Of a stretch of 49,078 nucleotides of DNA, positions 33,524-44,100 are shown in pieces (position 1 is the first letter of the stretch; every line of letters begins with the position of its first letter). Where the stretch lies: the NCBI GenBank assembly GCA_900128565.1, contig LT635924.1:1-49078 (forward strand). Direction: 5' to 3'. A program made the translations under genes and the position numbers. The notes under the pieces were generated by a model. That model saw nothing but the letters and a program-made list of their open reading frames with translations. It did no database searches and was not told where the DNA came from. The stretch comes from Stramenopiles sp. TOSAG23-6. Lineage: Eukaryota > Sar.

Positions 33524-33644
33524 AGGTACCGCTACTAAGCGAAGGGTCTAGAGAGTCAGTGTTTTTTTTTCAACAATGTCTTTTTGGGCGGGCTACCGTA
33601 TATATTTTACCTAAGCGAGCGTTGTGGATGTTGTATTGAATAAA

Positions 33645-36600
33645 ATGCTTTCCACATTTCTCTGTATAGTTATATACTTAGGTGTATTTCAAGTATGTCC
33701 AAGTTCAACAACTCCACGTCTACGTCCGCTTGCTGAAAATTTTTTAACCTTGGAAGATCTAAAGACTACCGCTCATGTTCTATTCAGTAAAAGAGGAGAC
33801 GCAGATTTGAAACTTTCTAGCAATACAGATACGAATCTGTATCGTATCGTCGAAATGATTGGAATGTTTCCATCAGAACGGGTTATTTCTCCAGAACATG
33901 CAAGAGCCGAAGTGTTGCCAAAATTACTAATACTTATTCAAGGTTTTAGAAGTAAATTCGTTTCGCGGGATGCACTTTCAAAAGCCAAACTGCATCTATA
34001 TGGTTCTGCAAGCTATGGTGCATTCATACCAGGGATATCGGATATTGATATTAGCATTGAAATTCCTGGATTCGATGATCCTAATCCAGGGAAGCAAATT
34101 AGTTTTTTAAGTGAGCTTCGAACATATATCAAACGACAATCGTTAGAATTTACAGTTTCACAGCTAATTCCAGCCAAAAAAGTGCCTCCTTTGCTCATTT
34201 TGCAGTACGATACTTATGAGACTAAGATTGACTTTTCAATATTGACAACTAAAAGCAATTCAAGAAAAAGTGTCGAAATAGCCAAAACATTTTTGGAAAA
34301 TGAAAATTATAAATATGCAAATGAAATTGTCTTATTGCTGAAGGCCTTTTTAAATAAAAAGGAGTTGAATAATCCATCAAAAGGCACTATGGGTAGCTAC
34401 GTGTTGTTACTCATGGTCAAGTTCTTCCTAAGCGCTGGTTGTAGTGACACGGATATGAAAGTTTGCTTACTACAGAAATCAAAACATCTTTCACTTGGTG
34501 AAACACTAATAAAGTTCTTGGATTGGTTTTCGCCTGGAAGCCCATTCCTAAACAAATATGTTGTAAAATTATCAACAAATCCTTATAGTAGATACGTTTT
34601 CGATGAAAAGGTTACTCATTATAATTCTTTATTTATCGTAGATCCATCTACTTCAAGAGAAAATAACGCAGCCGGTAGCATGTATCAGTTTTCTCTAGTA
34701 TCCGAGGCCTTCTTGGAATTGGCTAAATCACTAAAGGCTACAGGAGTCGACCAATTAATTGCAAGTCAATTTGGAATCGATGCTGCCGCCGCTATTGGGA
34801 AAACGCTTACTGAACCAGAACCAGAAGCGCATGGTCCCCTACCACCACAAAAACAACCAATTAAAAAAACTGAACTCAAACCAGATCCAGAACCAGAACC
34901 AGAACCTGAACCTGAACCTGAACTAGAACCAGAACTAGAACCAGAACCAGAACCTGAACCTGAACCTGAACCTGAACTAGAATTAGAAGTAGAACTAGAA
35001 TTAGAACCAAAACCAGAACCTGAGCAAAAACCAATATCAAAAGGAGCTAAAAAAACAAAAAAAACAAAAGAATCAAAAGAAAAGAGCATTCAATTGATCT
35101 TGTTTCGCACAATGGAGTTTCGCAAAGAAACCAAAGAAAACGAACTTCTTAAAACAACTAAAGATTTGATTTCTAAAGCAAAAGAATTGATTTCTGAAGC
35201 AAGAGAGGAAATCAAAATTGAAGACGTTACTGAAAAAAGTTTAAAAAAACGAATTAAAAGGCTTCGAAGAATAGAAAAAGAAACGCAGCTGGAAACACTA
35301 CGCAATATTGTGGATCAAGCAAAAAAAATGATGCGTGACAATTTAGAATCGATCCACGGGACAGATAAAAAAGGTGGTAGCAAAATTTCCAAGTCCATCA
35401 TTAAATTCGAAGGGTTACATAAGTTACAGAAGTATGAATTGTACCGTCTTGATTTAAGACTAAATGAATTTGAAAAATACTATATAACCACAAAGGACCG
35501 TATCTATGGCGATGATTCTTTCCGCAAATCCGAAGAGGAAATCATTACTTGGAGTGACTGGGTGAAGCGGAAAACATGGATGGTGGTGGAAAAGAAACAA
35601 TCTAATAAGAGGGTTGAAATATCTACTCGCATTGATAATATGATCAGTTGTCCTGCAGAAACATTATTAAAGCAAGTTGCAGTTGAATTGCATTCAAAGA
35701 CAGCACAGGCAATGTCAACAGGACCCATTGACCCTTTGCTAGAAGCTGAGATATTTAAGTTATTAATTCATTACACGATGTGCTATGAGAAGTATACTAA
35801 AGATTTTCGGCTTCTACCTGAAGATATACAAGAAATATTTGTAGAGGAATTCAGCTCCTACAAAGAAGATTATGAGGGTTTTGTCGCCACACAGAACAGG
35901 TTATTGAATACAGTCAAGAAGCCCGACTTAATGGGGGAAGAGACTGAAATGCCTTCTGATGGACGTGTGTATAGCTGTGAGGAGGCTAGAGAAGCTCAAT
36001 TCATGGTTGATCAATGTTGTTTTCAAGTACGTGATTATACCTCAATGACGTTTTCGGAACTTTCCAATAAGGATATAGATCACGTGAAAATGAAAGTTAT
36101 TGAAATGACTAGGAATTGGATGAAAACTTACGAAGTATACATGCTAAAGTATAATGGATTAAAACGTGAAGAAAAAGAGCGTTTTAAACACGAATATTTA
36201 AAACTTGAGGAGGAAGATCGAAATTTTACACTTTCATGCGCAGCTCTAAGTATCATCTTAACTGGACGTCATAATCCAACAGTGTCAGAACCTGAACCTG
36301 AAGCCATATCAATGTCAGAACCAGAACCTGAAGTCACATCAATGTCAGAACCTAAAACCTCAAGAATGAGGCACAAGGACTTGATATTGCGGTTGAAAAC
36401 CGCTGAAATTGAATTTACGAAAGAGAAACAGAGAATAAGAAATGTAAAATTTTTAAATCAAATAGAGGAGTGGAAAAAATATTGGCACCAGGTTCATGCA
36501 AAGGATCAATCCTTTGTTGGTCCAGATTTCTCAGCTGAAGATTTGGACGAACTACATTCTTACGAGATCATGAAAGTGTGGAATTTCTATAAGAAACATC

Positions 36601-36809
36601 ATGCATCTTTGACAAAATTTCATAGTAGTGAAATGGAAGACGTCAAAAGATTCCAAGATCTTCAAAACTGGAAACCAAATAAATACATATACGAGGATCA
36701 TAGTTTTCATTTTGAAAAGCGAATTCAAAAGAACCCTAAGATTCGATTTAAAGCTTCCGTTAAAAGAAAGAAAAAAGCAAAACCGAATGCTAAAGATGAA
36801 AACGAATAA
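33645..36809 (+). CDS. Poly(A)/TUTase-like nucleotidyltransferase with signal peptide and Glu-Pro repeats
   Basis: 1,054 aa from the first ATG in frame. The N-terminus ([21 protein letters not shown]) looks like a cleavable signal peptide. A DNA polymerase beta-type nucleotidyltransferase follows: GSASYG (120-125), SDIDISI (132-138) with metal ligands D133 and D135, and the third carboxylate in KIDFSI (D196). A PAP/TUTase-associated segment comes next ([36 protein letters not shown]). This family adds nucleotides, mostly A or U, to RNA 3' ends. A Glu-Pro/Glu-Leu repeat (about 408-465) joins it to a 580-residue helical, charged C-terminal region with no domain I recognise and a second small SEPEPE repeat. 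A secretory signal is odd for an RNA-modifying enzyme. Confidence 0.82.
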   Translation: MLSTFLCIVIYLGVFQVCPSSTTPRLRPLAENFLTLEDLKTTAHVLFSKRGDADLKLSSNTDTNLYRIVEMIGMFPSERVISPEHARAEVLPKLLILIQGFRSKFVSRDALSKAKLHLYGSASYGAFIPGISDIDISIEIPGFDDPNPGKQISFLSELRTYIKRQSLEFTVSQLIPAKKVPPLLILQYDTYETKIDFSILTTKSNSRKSVEIAKTFLENENYKYANEIVLLLKAFLNKKELNNPSKGTMGSYVLLLMVKFFLSAGCSDTDMKVCLLQKSKHLSLGETLIKFLDWFSPGSPFLNKYVVKLSTNPYSRYVFDEKVTHYNSLFIVDPSTSRENNAAGSMYQFSLVSEAFLELAKSLKATGVDQLIASQFGIDAAAAIGKTLTEPEPEAHGPLPPQKQPIKKTELKPDPEPEPEPEPEPELEPELEPEPEPEPEPEPELELEVELELEPKPEPEQKPISKGAKKTKKTKESKEKSIQLILFRTMEFRKETKENELLKTTKDLISKAKELISEAREEIKIEDVTEKSLKKRIKRLRRIEKETQLETLRNIVDQAKKMMRDNLESIHGTDKKGGSKISKSIIKFEGLHKLQKYELYRLDLRLNEFEKYYITTKDRIYGDDSFRKSEEEIITWSDWVKRKTWMVVEKKQSNKRVEISTRIDNMISCPAETLLKQVAVELHSKTAQAMSTGPIDPLLEAEIFKLLIHYTMCYEKYTKDFRLLPEDIQEIFVEEFSSYKEDYEGFVATQNRLLNTVKKPDLMGEETEMPSDGRVYSCEEAREAQFMVDQCCFQVRDYTSMTFSELSNKDIDHVKMKVIEMTRNWMKTYEVYMLKYNGLKREEKERFKHEYLKLEEEDRNFTLSCAALSIILTGRHNPTVSEPEPEAISMSEPEPEVTSMSEPKTSRMRHKDLILRLKTAEIEFTKEKQRIRNVKFLNQIEEWKKYWHQVHAKDQSFVGPDFSAEDLDELHSYEIMKVWNFYKKHHASLTKFHSSEMEDVKRFQDLQNWKPNKYIYEDHSFHFEKRIQKNPKIRFKASVKRKKKAKPNAKDENE
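34881..35025 (+). repeat. Hexanucleotide-like Glu-Pro coding repeat
   Basis: Imperfect tandem GAACCA/GAACCT units encoding [11 protein letters not shown]-type sequence; third-position variation (CCA/CCT, some CTA for Leu) shows it is not freshly expanded. Confidence 0.85.
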
Positions 36810-37069
36810 AAAGCTTATAGATTTCAGATGAATAACATATTTATTTATAAAATTCAAAGATATACATTTAGATCGAATTATAAGAATTTAAATAAAAAAC
36901 TTTGAAGAAACATACAATATGATATTTATTTACAATGAATGAATCAATCTCTTAGAAACGTTTTGAAAATGTATACCTACTGAATCAAATTTGAAATTAA
37001 TTATTATTGAAAATACTGTTTATAATAATAATGATAGTAATTTATTTTTGTACATTTCAGAGTCCCTTT

Positions 37070-37894
37070 TTAATTTGGATAATTAAATTGTAAACCATCA
37101 GAAAATGTTTCTTCTCTCTTACCACTTAGTGGATCCCATATTAAAAGTGTCTTATTTGACTCTTCTCCTCCTCCATTATCTTCGGTAGTGTATGAATAAC
37201 CATAAACAGTCATCCAATGATTTGGACTGCCATATGCAAACATTTGATTGTTATTTATTTTAGATTTCACTTCAGTCCATGATAGTGTCATTGTTCCACT
37301 TATAAAAGTTGGAACATATCTTGAAACTTGTAATTCGCCTTTATTATTTTCGCATGCGTTTTTCACAGCTTGAGAACGACCTGGATTACAACAACATAGT
37401 GTATTAGGGACTGCACATTCAGGAGGAATTGAAATATTAATGAAGTCATGTGGTTCTCCGACATTGAAAAGACCTCTGTTATTTTCTGAAGCAATCTCAC
37501 ATTGTCTTTTTTGCGCAGCTCCCATGAATCTCATTATAGTGGCAGTAGTGGCTGCGTAACACATGTTCGGCCCCTCTTGAATATCGAGGGACCTGTTAAA
37601 ACCTCCACCTACTGGCCAATTGACAGTTGTCGCATGCTTCGTTAAATTTGCTGGAAGAGGTGTTGGACCAGGTGATGATTTTGATTTTACCGCAAAAGAA
37701 ACTCCAACAGCGGTACCAACTATAATAGTGATACACAGGACAGCAATTAGTACCTTTTTCATCATTGGCATATCTTGCTTCTTTGCATTTGGCATAGCGA
37801 CTGACATTTTACATGGCGCTATAGGTACTGCTGTATCTGGCAATACAACTGACACTGCGGTGGGATAAATTACCGCTGTTTCTGGCTTCATCAT
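37070..37894 (-). CDS. Membrane-anchored papain-like cysteine peptidase (C70/C39-like)
   Basis: 274 aa, intronless. A basic segment (KKQDMPMMKK) leads into one transmembrane helix (about 47-69), giving a type II topology with the enzyme outside or in a lumen. The catalytic pattern is NMCYAATTATIMRFMG (Cys112), SPNHWMTVYGYSY (His226) and IWDP (Asp254). The spacing Q...C-x-A-A...QCEIA...CCC...C resembles the AvrRpt2/C70 and C39-like papain-fold peptidases, where Cys attacks the peptide bond. Several further cysteines (CAVPNTLCCCN, KNACENN) suggest disulfides, consistent with an oxidising compartment. The usual W after the catalytic Cys is Y here. Substrate unknown; a non-peptidase homologue cannot be excluded. 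Confidence 0.7.
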   Translation of the reverse strand: MMKPETAVIYPTAVSVVLPDTAVPIAPCKMSVAMPNAKKQDMPMMKKVLIAVLCITIIVGTAVGVSFAVKSKSSPGPTPLPANLTKHATTVNWPVGGGFNRSLDIQEGPNMCYAATTATIMRFMGAAQKRQCEIASENNRGLFNVGEPHDFINISIPPECAVPNTLCCCNPGRSQAVKNACENNKGELQVSRYVPTFISGTMTLSWTEVKSKINNNQMFAYGSPNHWMTVYGYSYTTEDNGGGEESNKTLLIWDPLSGKREETFSDGLQFNYPN

Positions 37895-38324
37895 TGTACT
37901 AGAAAATCAAATTTATTGAAAAAGATACCAAGAGTTAATCCGCACGAGGTCCTCGTCAGCTTATAAGTAGAATTAGTTACTAGAAAAGTTATTAATTAAT
38001 GTTGACGACGATTGCCAGTATATATATACTACCAGTAGTTCCTCGCTAGTTCCTTTTAGTTCCTAAGTCAGCCTCCCGAAATTTGGTACAGATTTTTATA
38101 CCTAATTGAATATCGATTTGTTACCAGTAATTTTGGTACAGATTTTTATAGTTCGATTTTTGGTACAGATTTTTATAGTTGAATTGTTTTTTTTTGGCGA
38201 AATAAACGCCTTCAAAAATGCATTTAACCGTCGAAAAAATGTCTTCTTCTGGTTGGAATACAGGTACTATTTTGGAGCCTATATTAGATTATAACATGTT
38301 TATTGCCGTGTAAACCTCAGGAAA
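37895..38324. other. Divergent spacer with triplicated 18-mer
   Basis: No ORF of interest. It contains a TATATATATAC stretch near 38021 and three copies of an 18-bp motif, close upstream of RAB28. Confidence 0.5.
38083..38177 (+). repeat. Three copies of an 18-bp motif upstream of RAB28
   Basis: TTGGTACAGATTTTTATA occurs at 38083-38100, 38133-38150 and 38160-38177. The contexts GAAATTTGGTACAG and ATACCTAATTG recall introner core pieces, so this may be a rearranged introner relic; a repeated regulatory site is the alternative. Confidence 0.7.
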
Positions 38325-39017
38325 ATGCATTCAGTTTGTAAAATAGTATTCCTTGGTAATGGAAGTGTTGGTAAATCATCGCTGATCCAACGTTTCGTCC
38401 AGGACGGTTTTAAGAAAGTCTATGAACAAACTGTAGGCATTGACTTTTTCACAAAGACAATTCAAATTAAAGGCAAAGAAACTGTTATGCAAGTGTGGGA
38501 CATTGGGGGTCAGTCTTTTACGAGTAAAATGCTTGGTAAATATATCCATGGTTGTGATTCTGTGTTATTAACGTATGACATTACAGATAAACAAAGTTTT
38601 CGTGATTTAGAAGACTGGCTTTCCACTTTGCGACGTATCCAGCGAAAAATCTCAACAAAGTCTAATAAACCTAATATATTCCTGCTAGGAAATAAGAGCG
38701 ACCTCTCTCATCAGAGGACAGTGAGCGAGCCAAAGCATGATGCGTTTATCAGAGCACATAATTTAGATGGCGGTTTTTTTGTATCTGCTAAAAGTGGGGA
38801 TCAAGTTTTAACTATAATGCACCAAGTAGCTGCAAAAGTAGCGGGTGTAACTCTCTCGTCTTATGAACTCGAATTTACCAATCGTAACCTAAAAACTTCA
38901 ATTTCTAGTCAAGACGATAATGCTCGTACAAAATATGCAGATAAAATTGCAGCAGAAGATGAAAGGTTTGAGGCAAATAGAAATAAAAATTTTATTTCGT
39001 GTTGTATTGTTCAGTGA
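38325..39017 (+). CDS. RAB28: Rab28-type small GTPase
   Basis: 230 aa, intronless. All G motifs are present: G1 GNGSVGKS (11-18), switch I with TVGIDFF, G3 WDIGGQ, G4 NKSD, G5 SAK. Rab28 hallmarks are the WDIGGQ in place of WDTAGQ, KMLGKYIHGCDSVLLTYDITDKQSF (compare the family's MLDKYIYGA...YDIT...SF), and a C-terminal CaaX box (CIVQ, preceded by another Cys) instead of a double-Cys geranylgeranyl motif. Rab28 is a farnesylated ciliary/flagellar GTPase linked to BBSome and intraflagellar transport, so its presence suggests a flagellate stage. A CCCCTAACCCT telomere-like motif follows the stop codon (39024-39034). Confidence 0.92.
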   Translation: MHSVCKIVFLGNGSVGKSSLIQRFVQDGFKKVYEQTVGIDFFTKTIQIKGKETVMQVWDIGGQSFTSKMLGKYIHGCDSVLLTYDITDKQSFRDLEDWLSTLRRIQRKISTKSNKPNIFLLGNKSDLSHQRTVSEPKHDAFIRAHNLDGGFFVSAKSGDQVLTIMHQVAAKVAGVTLSSYELEFTNRNLKTSISSQDDNARTKYADKIAAEDERFEANRNKNFISCCIVQ

Positions 39018-39403
39018 ATCCTACCCCTAACCCTTTATGAGAAACTATAAAAATATATAAAACTACAGTGATTTATTATAGAAAAATATATAGAACGAAA
39101 GTGATGTATTACGATTTAGATATGGAGATTTTAAAGTTTTGCTTTTTTCTTTTCTTTTCTTTTTTGATTCGGTAAATAAACAAATTTCAAAATCAAACAA
39201 GATCATATCGTAGTACTAGGTAGGTAGGGTACCGGGTCCAAAAAAGTTCAACACTATTTTTGCTACCAAACGTAAAGTATTTTCATTAGGTACGAAATTC
39301 CGTATACAAATTTGACTTCAGAGATTCAGCCCAAAATGATGTGATCCACTTCTTCTCTACTATCGCACGCTTTTATCGTAGTAGAAATAGTATTTACTTT
39401 GCG
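39018..39403. other. Spacer between RAB28 and DnaJ genes
   Basis: Holds a telomere-like motif at 39024-39034, a TTTTC-type pyrimidine run near 39143 and a minus-strand introner-like relic at 39275-39304. The open frame from 39341 has no ATG before 39404. Confidence 0.5.
39275..39304 (-). repeat. Truncated antisense introner relic
   Basis: Minus strand reads GGAATTTCGTACCTAATG then AAAATACTT, the core joined almost directly to the 3' end of an introner (AAAATAC plus TT). The central A/T-rich part is missing. Confidence 0.6.
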
Positions 39404-40819
39404 ATGCATGCAGCCGATGCTCTCCGGACGGCTGTTCGTGTAGCACATCATTACAGAGGATGTGTTGTTCGTGGATATACAATATGTTCAAATGGTCAGC
39501 GTAAGGCACTACCTCTCTTTGGTGGAGTTCGTGCCCTTCCTGCGGGAAGTCGCTGCATTGGTGGTTTTAGTGGTTTTGGCGGTGGAAGTGGTGGTCGCGA
39601 TACGAAATATTATGATTTACTGGGTATATCTTCTGATGCAGATAAGAAAGAAATCAAAAAGGCCTTTCGTAAAGCTGCAATGAAGCATCATCCTGATCAA
39701 GGTGGAGATATGGATAAGTTCAAGGAGATTAAGCAAGCATATGAGGTCTTAGTCGACGAACAAAAACGTGCTGCTTATGATCAGTTTGGTGAAGCTGGTG
39801 TAGATGAGTCTGCTGGTGGTGGACCTGGTGGTTTTGGTGGCGGTGGTATGGATCCCAACGACATATTTAGTCAGTTCTTTGGAGGACAGCAGGCGCAGCG
39901 CCCGCAGCAGCCACGCAAAACGGATAATATCAATTCTGCCGTTCAGTTGACACTTGAGGAGTTGTATGAAGGCACAACAAAATCTTTAGCATTTAACAAG
40001 ACTGTGTTATGTGGCACATGTGATGGCCTTGGCGCAACATCTACCAAAAGCATTCGAACTTGTACTGTTTGTAATGGCTCGGGATACGTAATTCGAACTC
40101 AGCAGATGGGTCCAATGTTGCAACAGTTTCAAAGTGTTTGTACAGCATGTGGAGGAGAAGGGAAATCTATTGATCCAAAAGATCGTTGTGGTACTTGCCA
40201 TGGAGCTAAAGTTGTCTCAAAACGGAAAGAATTGGAAGTAACAATAAAACCTGGCTTAAAGCACGGTCAGAAACTAGTCTTGCGTGGTGAAGCAGACGAA
40301 GCACCTAATCAGGAACCTGGTGATATAATATTAACAATTCATGAAAAGCCACATCATACATTTTCTAGATCTGGTAAAGATTTGTTGTATAAACATACAC
40401 TATCATTAAATGAAGCTCTCACGGGTTATCAAATTCCTCTTGTATTAGTGTGTGGGAAAACACGCGCTTTGAAATCAGTCGATGGAGAAGTTATAGCTCC
40501 AGGGGATCTTCGTGTTTTGAAAGATGCTGGAATGCCTTTACCTGGTACCCAAGCAAAAACAAAAAATGATGAAAAAGATCCACCTCGTGGTGATCTTTTT
40601 GTTCAATTTGATGTGGATATGCCAAATTCATTGACAGATGAACAAAGAAAATTAATCACCGAAGTGTTTGGTGAAAAAAAGTTAAGTGGATCCGCAAAAG
40701 AATATAAACAAGTGACTTTAGAACCTGTTTCAAAATCTCGGGTGAAACAATCCATGAGTTCTGGAGGTTCAGATTATGGAGGAAATGGCGAAGAAGGGTC
40801 TGGATGTAGACAAATGTAA
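39404..40819 (+). CDS. Type I DnaJ (Hsp40) co-chaperone with possible presequence and CaaX-like end
   Basis: 471 aa from the first in-frame ATG. The N-terminus (MHAADALRTAVRVAHHYRGCVVRG) is Arg/Ala-rich and lacks acidic residues after residue 5, compatible with a mitochondrial presequence. Then J-domain (KYYDLLGISSD...KHHPDQGGD), Gly-rich linker, and a zinc finger with four CxxCxGxG-type repeats: CGTCDGLG, CTVCNGSG, CTACGGEG and CGTCHGAK. The C-terminal substrate-binding domains contain the DNAJA-type EKPHHTFSRSGKDL. The protein ends CRQM, formally a CaaX box as in cytosolic Ydj1/DNAJA1. Presequence and CaaX point to different compartments. It delivers unfolded clients to Hsp70. Confidence 0.9.
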   Translation: MHAADALRTAVRVAHHYRGCVVRGYTICSNGQRKALPLFGGVRALPAGSRCIGGFSGFGGGSGGRDTKYYDLLGISSDADKKEIKKAFRKAAMKHHPDQGGDMDKFKEIKQAYEVLVDEQKRAAYDQFGEAGVDESAGGGPGGFGGGGMDPNDIFSQFFGGQQAQRPQQPRKTDNINSAVQLTLEELYEGTTKSLAFNKTVLCGTCDGLGATSTKSIRTCTVCNGSGYVIRTQQMGPMLQQFQSVCTACGGEGKSIDPKDRCGTCHGAKVVSKRKELEVTIKPGLKHGQKLVLRGEADEAPNQEPGDIILTIHEKPHHTFSRSGKDLLYKHTLSLNEALTGYQIPLVLVCGKTRALKSVDGEVIAPGDLRVLKDAGMPLPGTQAKTKNDEKDPPRGDLFVQFDVDMPNSLTDEQRKLITEVFGEKKLSGSAKEYKQVTLEPVSKSRVKQSMSSGGSDYGGNGEEGSGCRQM

Positions 40820-40889
40820 ATTTGTTTTTAATCCCATAATAAAAAATATGTAGGAAGTCGTCCCCCCTATACCGGCCACTTTTGATTTT

Positions 40890-40909
40890 GTACGAAAATC
40901 AGTACCTAA
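40890..40909 (+). repeat. Introner-core match inside the transposon's left end
   Basis: GTACGAAAATCAGTACCTAA matches the introner core at both eight-base halves (GTACGAAA, GTACCTAA) with the same four-base spacing. It is 23 bp inside the left terminal motif and is followed at 40929 by GTACGTTTCC, which resembles an introner 5' end. Confidence 0.65.
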
Positions 40910-41103
40910 GCAAAACTGAACAAAAAATGTACGTTTCCTATTCCGGCCGGTACTATGATAAGATCGAAAAGATACTTTTTTTCTAAGACTACGTAGGTAA
41001 GTATATAAGTGTTCCTATGAATAAAAGAGTATTTATTAAATTAATCTTAACATCTTGTTCTTTTGTATCACCCACTATTGTACCAACTTCACGTTAAAAA
41101 TTT

Positions 41104-44100
41104 CTACGCTTCGCTATCGTTGTCGCTTTCACTCTCAGACTCGCTTTCGGATTCGGATTCGCCTTCGCCTTCAGATTCATCATCCGTTTCGCTATTGGAA
41201 CTTTCACTATCAGATATTTCTCTATTAGAACTCTCGCGATCTCGTGCAGGCTCGTCGAAACAACTCTCGCAACAAACCCATCTACTGGATTTGCTTTCAT
41301 ATCTTGGTATTTGTAAGTCAATGTTTACGCCACAGCAGTTGCAAATGCAAACATCTCCAGACAACTCTCCAGACTCCGTAAAAATAAGCTCCTCCTCACT
41401 AAATTCATGACGACGCAATGCTTTATGTTTTTGTAATTCATCATATGTATAATCGGTAGATCGATCTTGGGTGCTTGCCCACCTAATTGTGTATTTTTCA
41501 TTTTCATAACTAACTACTGTTGCTTCTAACCAATCACCTTTCCAAAGAGCCAATACTGATTTGTGATTCATAAACCATTCATGATTTTCTTTTTTCTTTG
41601 CTTGTCTTGCTTTTTCTGCTTTGCTCATTTTTTTCTTTACGACGTATTGTTTTTTATTTCTAGAATTATACTCATCTAGAAAAAGCTGCTTAAGTTTCTT
41701 CGAATCAAATTGAATTGGTTTGTTTGAGCCATTTTCTTCCGACACAGAAATCTTCCATGAGAGAAGAATTGCTTTATAATCATTTTTGTATAGTGTTTCA
41801 TTTGATTCCATTTTGCTAATTGCACTATCAAGTATTTCTTTTTCTCTTGCTTTTTTTTGTTGAACTCTTTTTTCTTGTGCTTCTTTCTCTTTCTTTTTTT
41901 TCTCTTCTCTTTCTACAACTGCAGCAACAACATATTTACATTTATACTTAGCCTCATATTGCTCCTCAAATACTGCCTCTATTTTTGTTTTAGCAATCTT
42001 TGAGAGTTTTTTTCCATCTATATTATCTATTCCCCAACTCTCAAGAATTGCACGATGTTTGTTTACAGTAAGACTCTTTTTAGCATTCATGTCTTCAACA
42101 GCTTCCTCACGTAGTTTCATTTTTTTACGGATTAATTCCTGATCTTTAATAACTTTATCTTTTTTCTTTTGCTCTTTATCTTTTTTCTTGTCATCTCTAT
42201 TCTTTTGGACAGCTTTAACTTGTTCTAATTGTTCCGCAAGTGAAAAATCTGCACCATGAGAAGTATTGACACCTACTCTTTTTCTTTTATTTTTTTTTCT
42301 TTTTTGTTCTTCGGCATTTGCGCGTCTTGTTGGTTCAAACATCCCAGTCTCCAGAGATTCATATACTATACTTCTAATAACAACATCTCTTTCAAGAGGA
42401 ACTTTATATATCAAAACTTTGTCTGCATTTTCAGGTTTATTCCGTGGTGATACGCGAAGAGGTTTTGCTATATCTAAGTCTTTCGGAGCTTCTTCGAGGT
42501 AACTAAACATATCGATAGCCGTTTGCCAACTGGAATTATAACGGTCAACCGGATAAACACCGCACCTTTCAAACGCTCTTGTGACAATATTACCAACTTT
42601 AACTTCTTCAAAACCAAGTATATTGTTTTCCATGTACATATCATACCCATTTTTTTTAATTCGTGAGTCAATTAATTCTTTCTTTAGCCTTTCTGTAACT
42701 GTCATCCATGAACGACTGATAATTTTGTTATAGTCCGAGATCGAATACTTATTTGTATAGTTTAATTTCTTCCAATCATCAACTAACACTGAATATGCTG
42801 CACGGAGCATAGAATTGATCCCAACATCATTTGGTTGAGACCAAGATGATGTATGCGACGCAAGACAAAAGGGAAATACGTTATTATCCCGCAGTGTCTT
42901 CATTGCTGCCATTGACCACCGAGAAGCATGCCCATCAAAAGTCAAGATGACAGGTTTTCCATTCTTTCCGTATCCTTCTGGCAGTCCTTTGACAAACCAC
43001 TCACAATAACGCTTAAAAATTTCAATAGTCATAGAACCACTTGTAGAAACTTCCACTCTCCAGCCATTTGTCGAAATATCCGAATTAGGGTCACCTTTCC
43101 AAATAGGTTCGTCTAGTTCAAAGCCTGATAAGTGGTTTTGGTTTCTTTTTGGATTAGTTACACCAGGAGATGCGTGAATCACCATTGATGGTAAAATTGC
43201 TCCATCAGCCCTTGAAGTAACTACACATGTAGCATGGAATTCCGGATGATCTGAACCAAGTTTCGATCTCTTTCTTTTCTTTTTCCCTCCTCTATTAGGA
43301 ACATGAGCTTTACCAACAACTTTATTCCGCTTTCCATCTTCTTTTCCTCCAAACTCATCCATGTTGTAAATTTGTTTTGAAAAATCATTAACATCAAATT
43401 TTCCAGGAAACTCTTCTCCTAACCTCTTTACCAAACTTTCCAACTTCGAAAACACGGCATCTCTGACTTTGGTATTGGCCTTTTTTGCTCGTTCAAAGCT
43501 CAGAACTGCAGTTTTGTACTGTTTTAACTTCGGGTGACGCTTCAAGAATCCATGAACAAATGACCGTGTGCAGCCTTTCTCATACCCTAGCCTTGTAACA
43601 ATATGACTGGCAAAAGAGGTGATTTGTTCAATAGTCATTCCTAGACCAAATCCATCCATTTGTATTATAATTTGTTCCAACCACAATTCTTCATCATCAG
43701 TGAAATACCGCTTGAAATTTGGGTTTCCTGTTGATTTCAGTTCAAATTCCTCATTAATCAGACGAGTCATTCTTTTCTTGGTTTGTTTACCAATTTTTTT
43801 TCCGTATTTTGAGCGGGGTTTCCCAAAAAAACGTTCGAAATTATCAGATAATGTAGAATGTGGTATTCCATACTTCTTTGCGCAAGTATTCCGACCTGAT
43901 CCGTCTACCCATTCTTTCAAGGCATCCTTCATCCTTCTGAGACCTCGACCATCTTCTTTCCATTTCAATTTTTTTTTCTTTACAGTACGCTCCTCACGCT
44001 CCGCCGCAATCACCCGCTTGCGCTTCTTTGACTTCGCAGCTCTTAGAATGCGTTTGGGCAGACTGAAATTGATCTCCTTCAGTTTCCCACTAGTATAAGT

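Noticed and set aside
34881-35025. CRISPR-like or satellite array
   Set aside because: Short in-frame codon repeat with no spacers.
34766-35089. Minus-strand Ser/Gly-rich ORF
   Set aside because: Mirror image of the Glu-Pro coding repeat of the nucleotidyltransferase.
39341-39403. N-terminal extension of DnaJ to 39341
   Set aside because: The frame is open but begins at GTG; the first ATG in frame is 39404.
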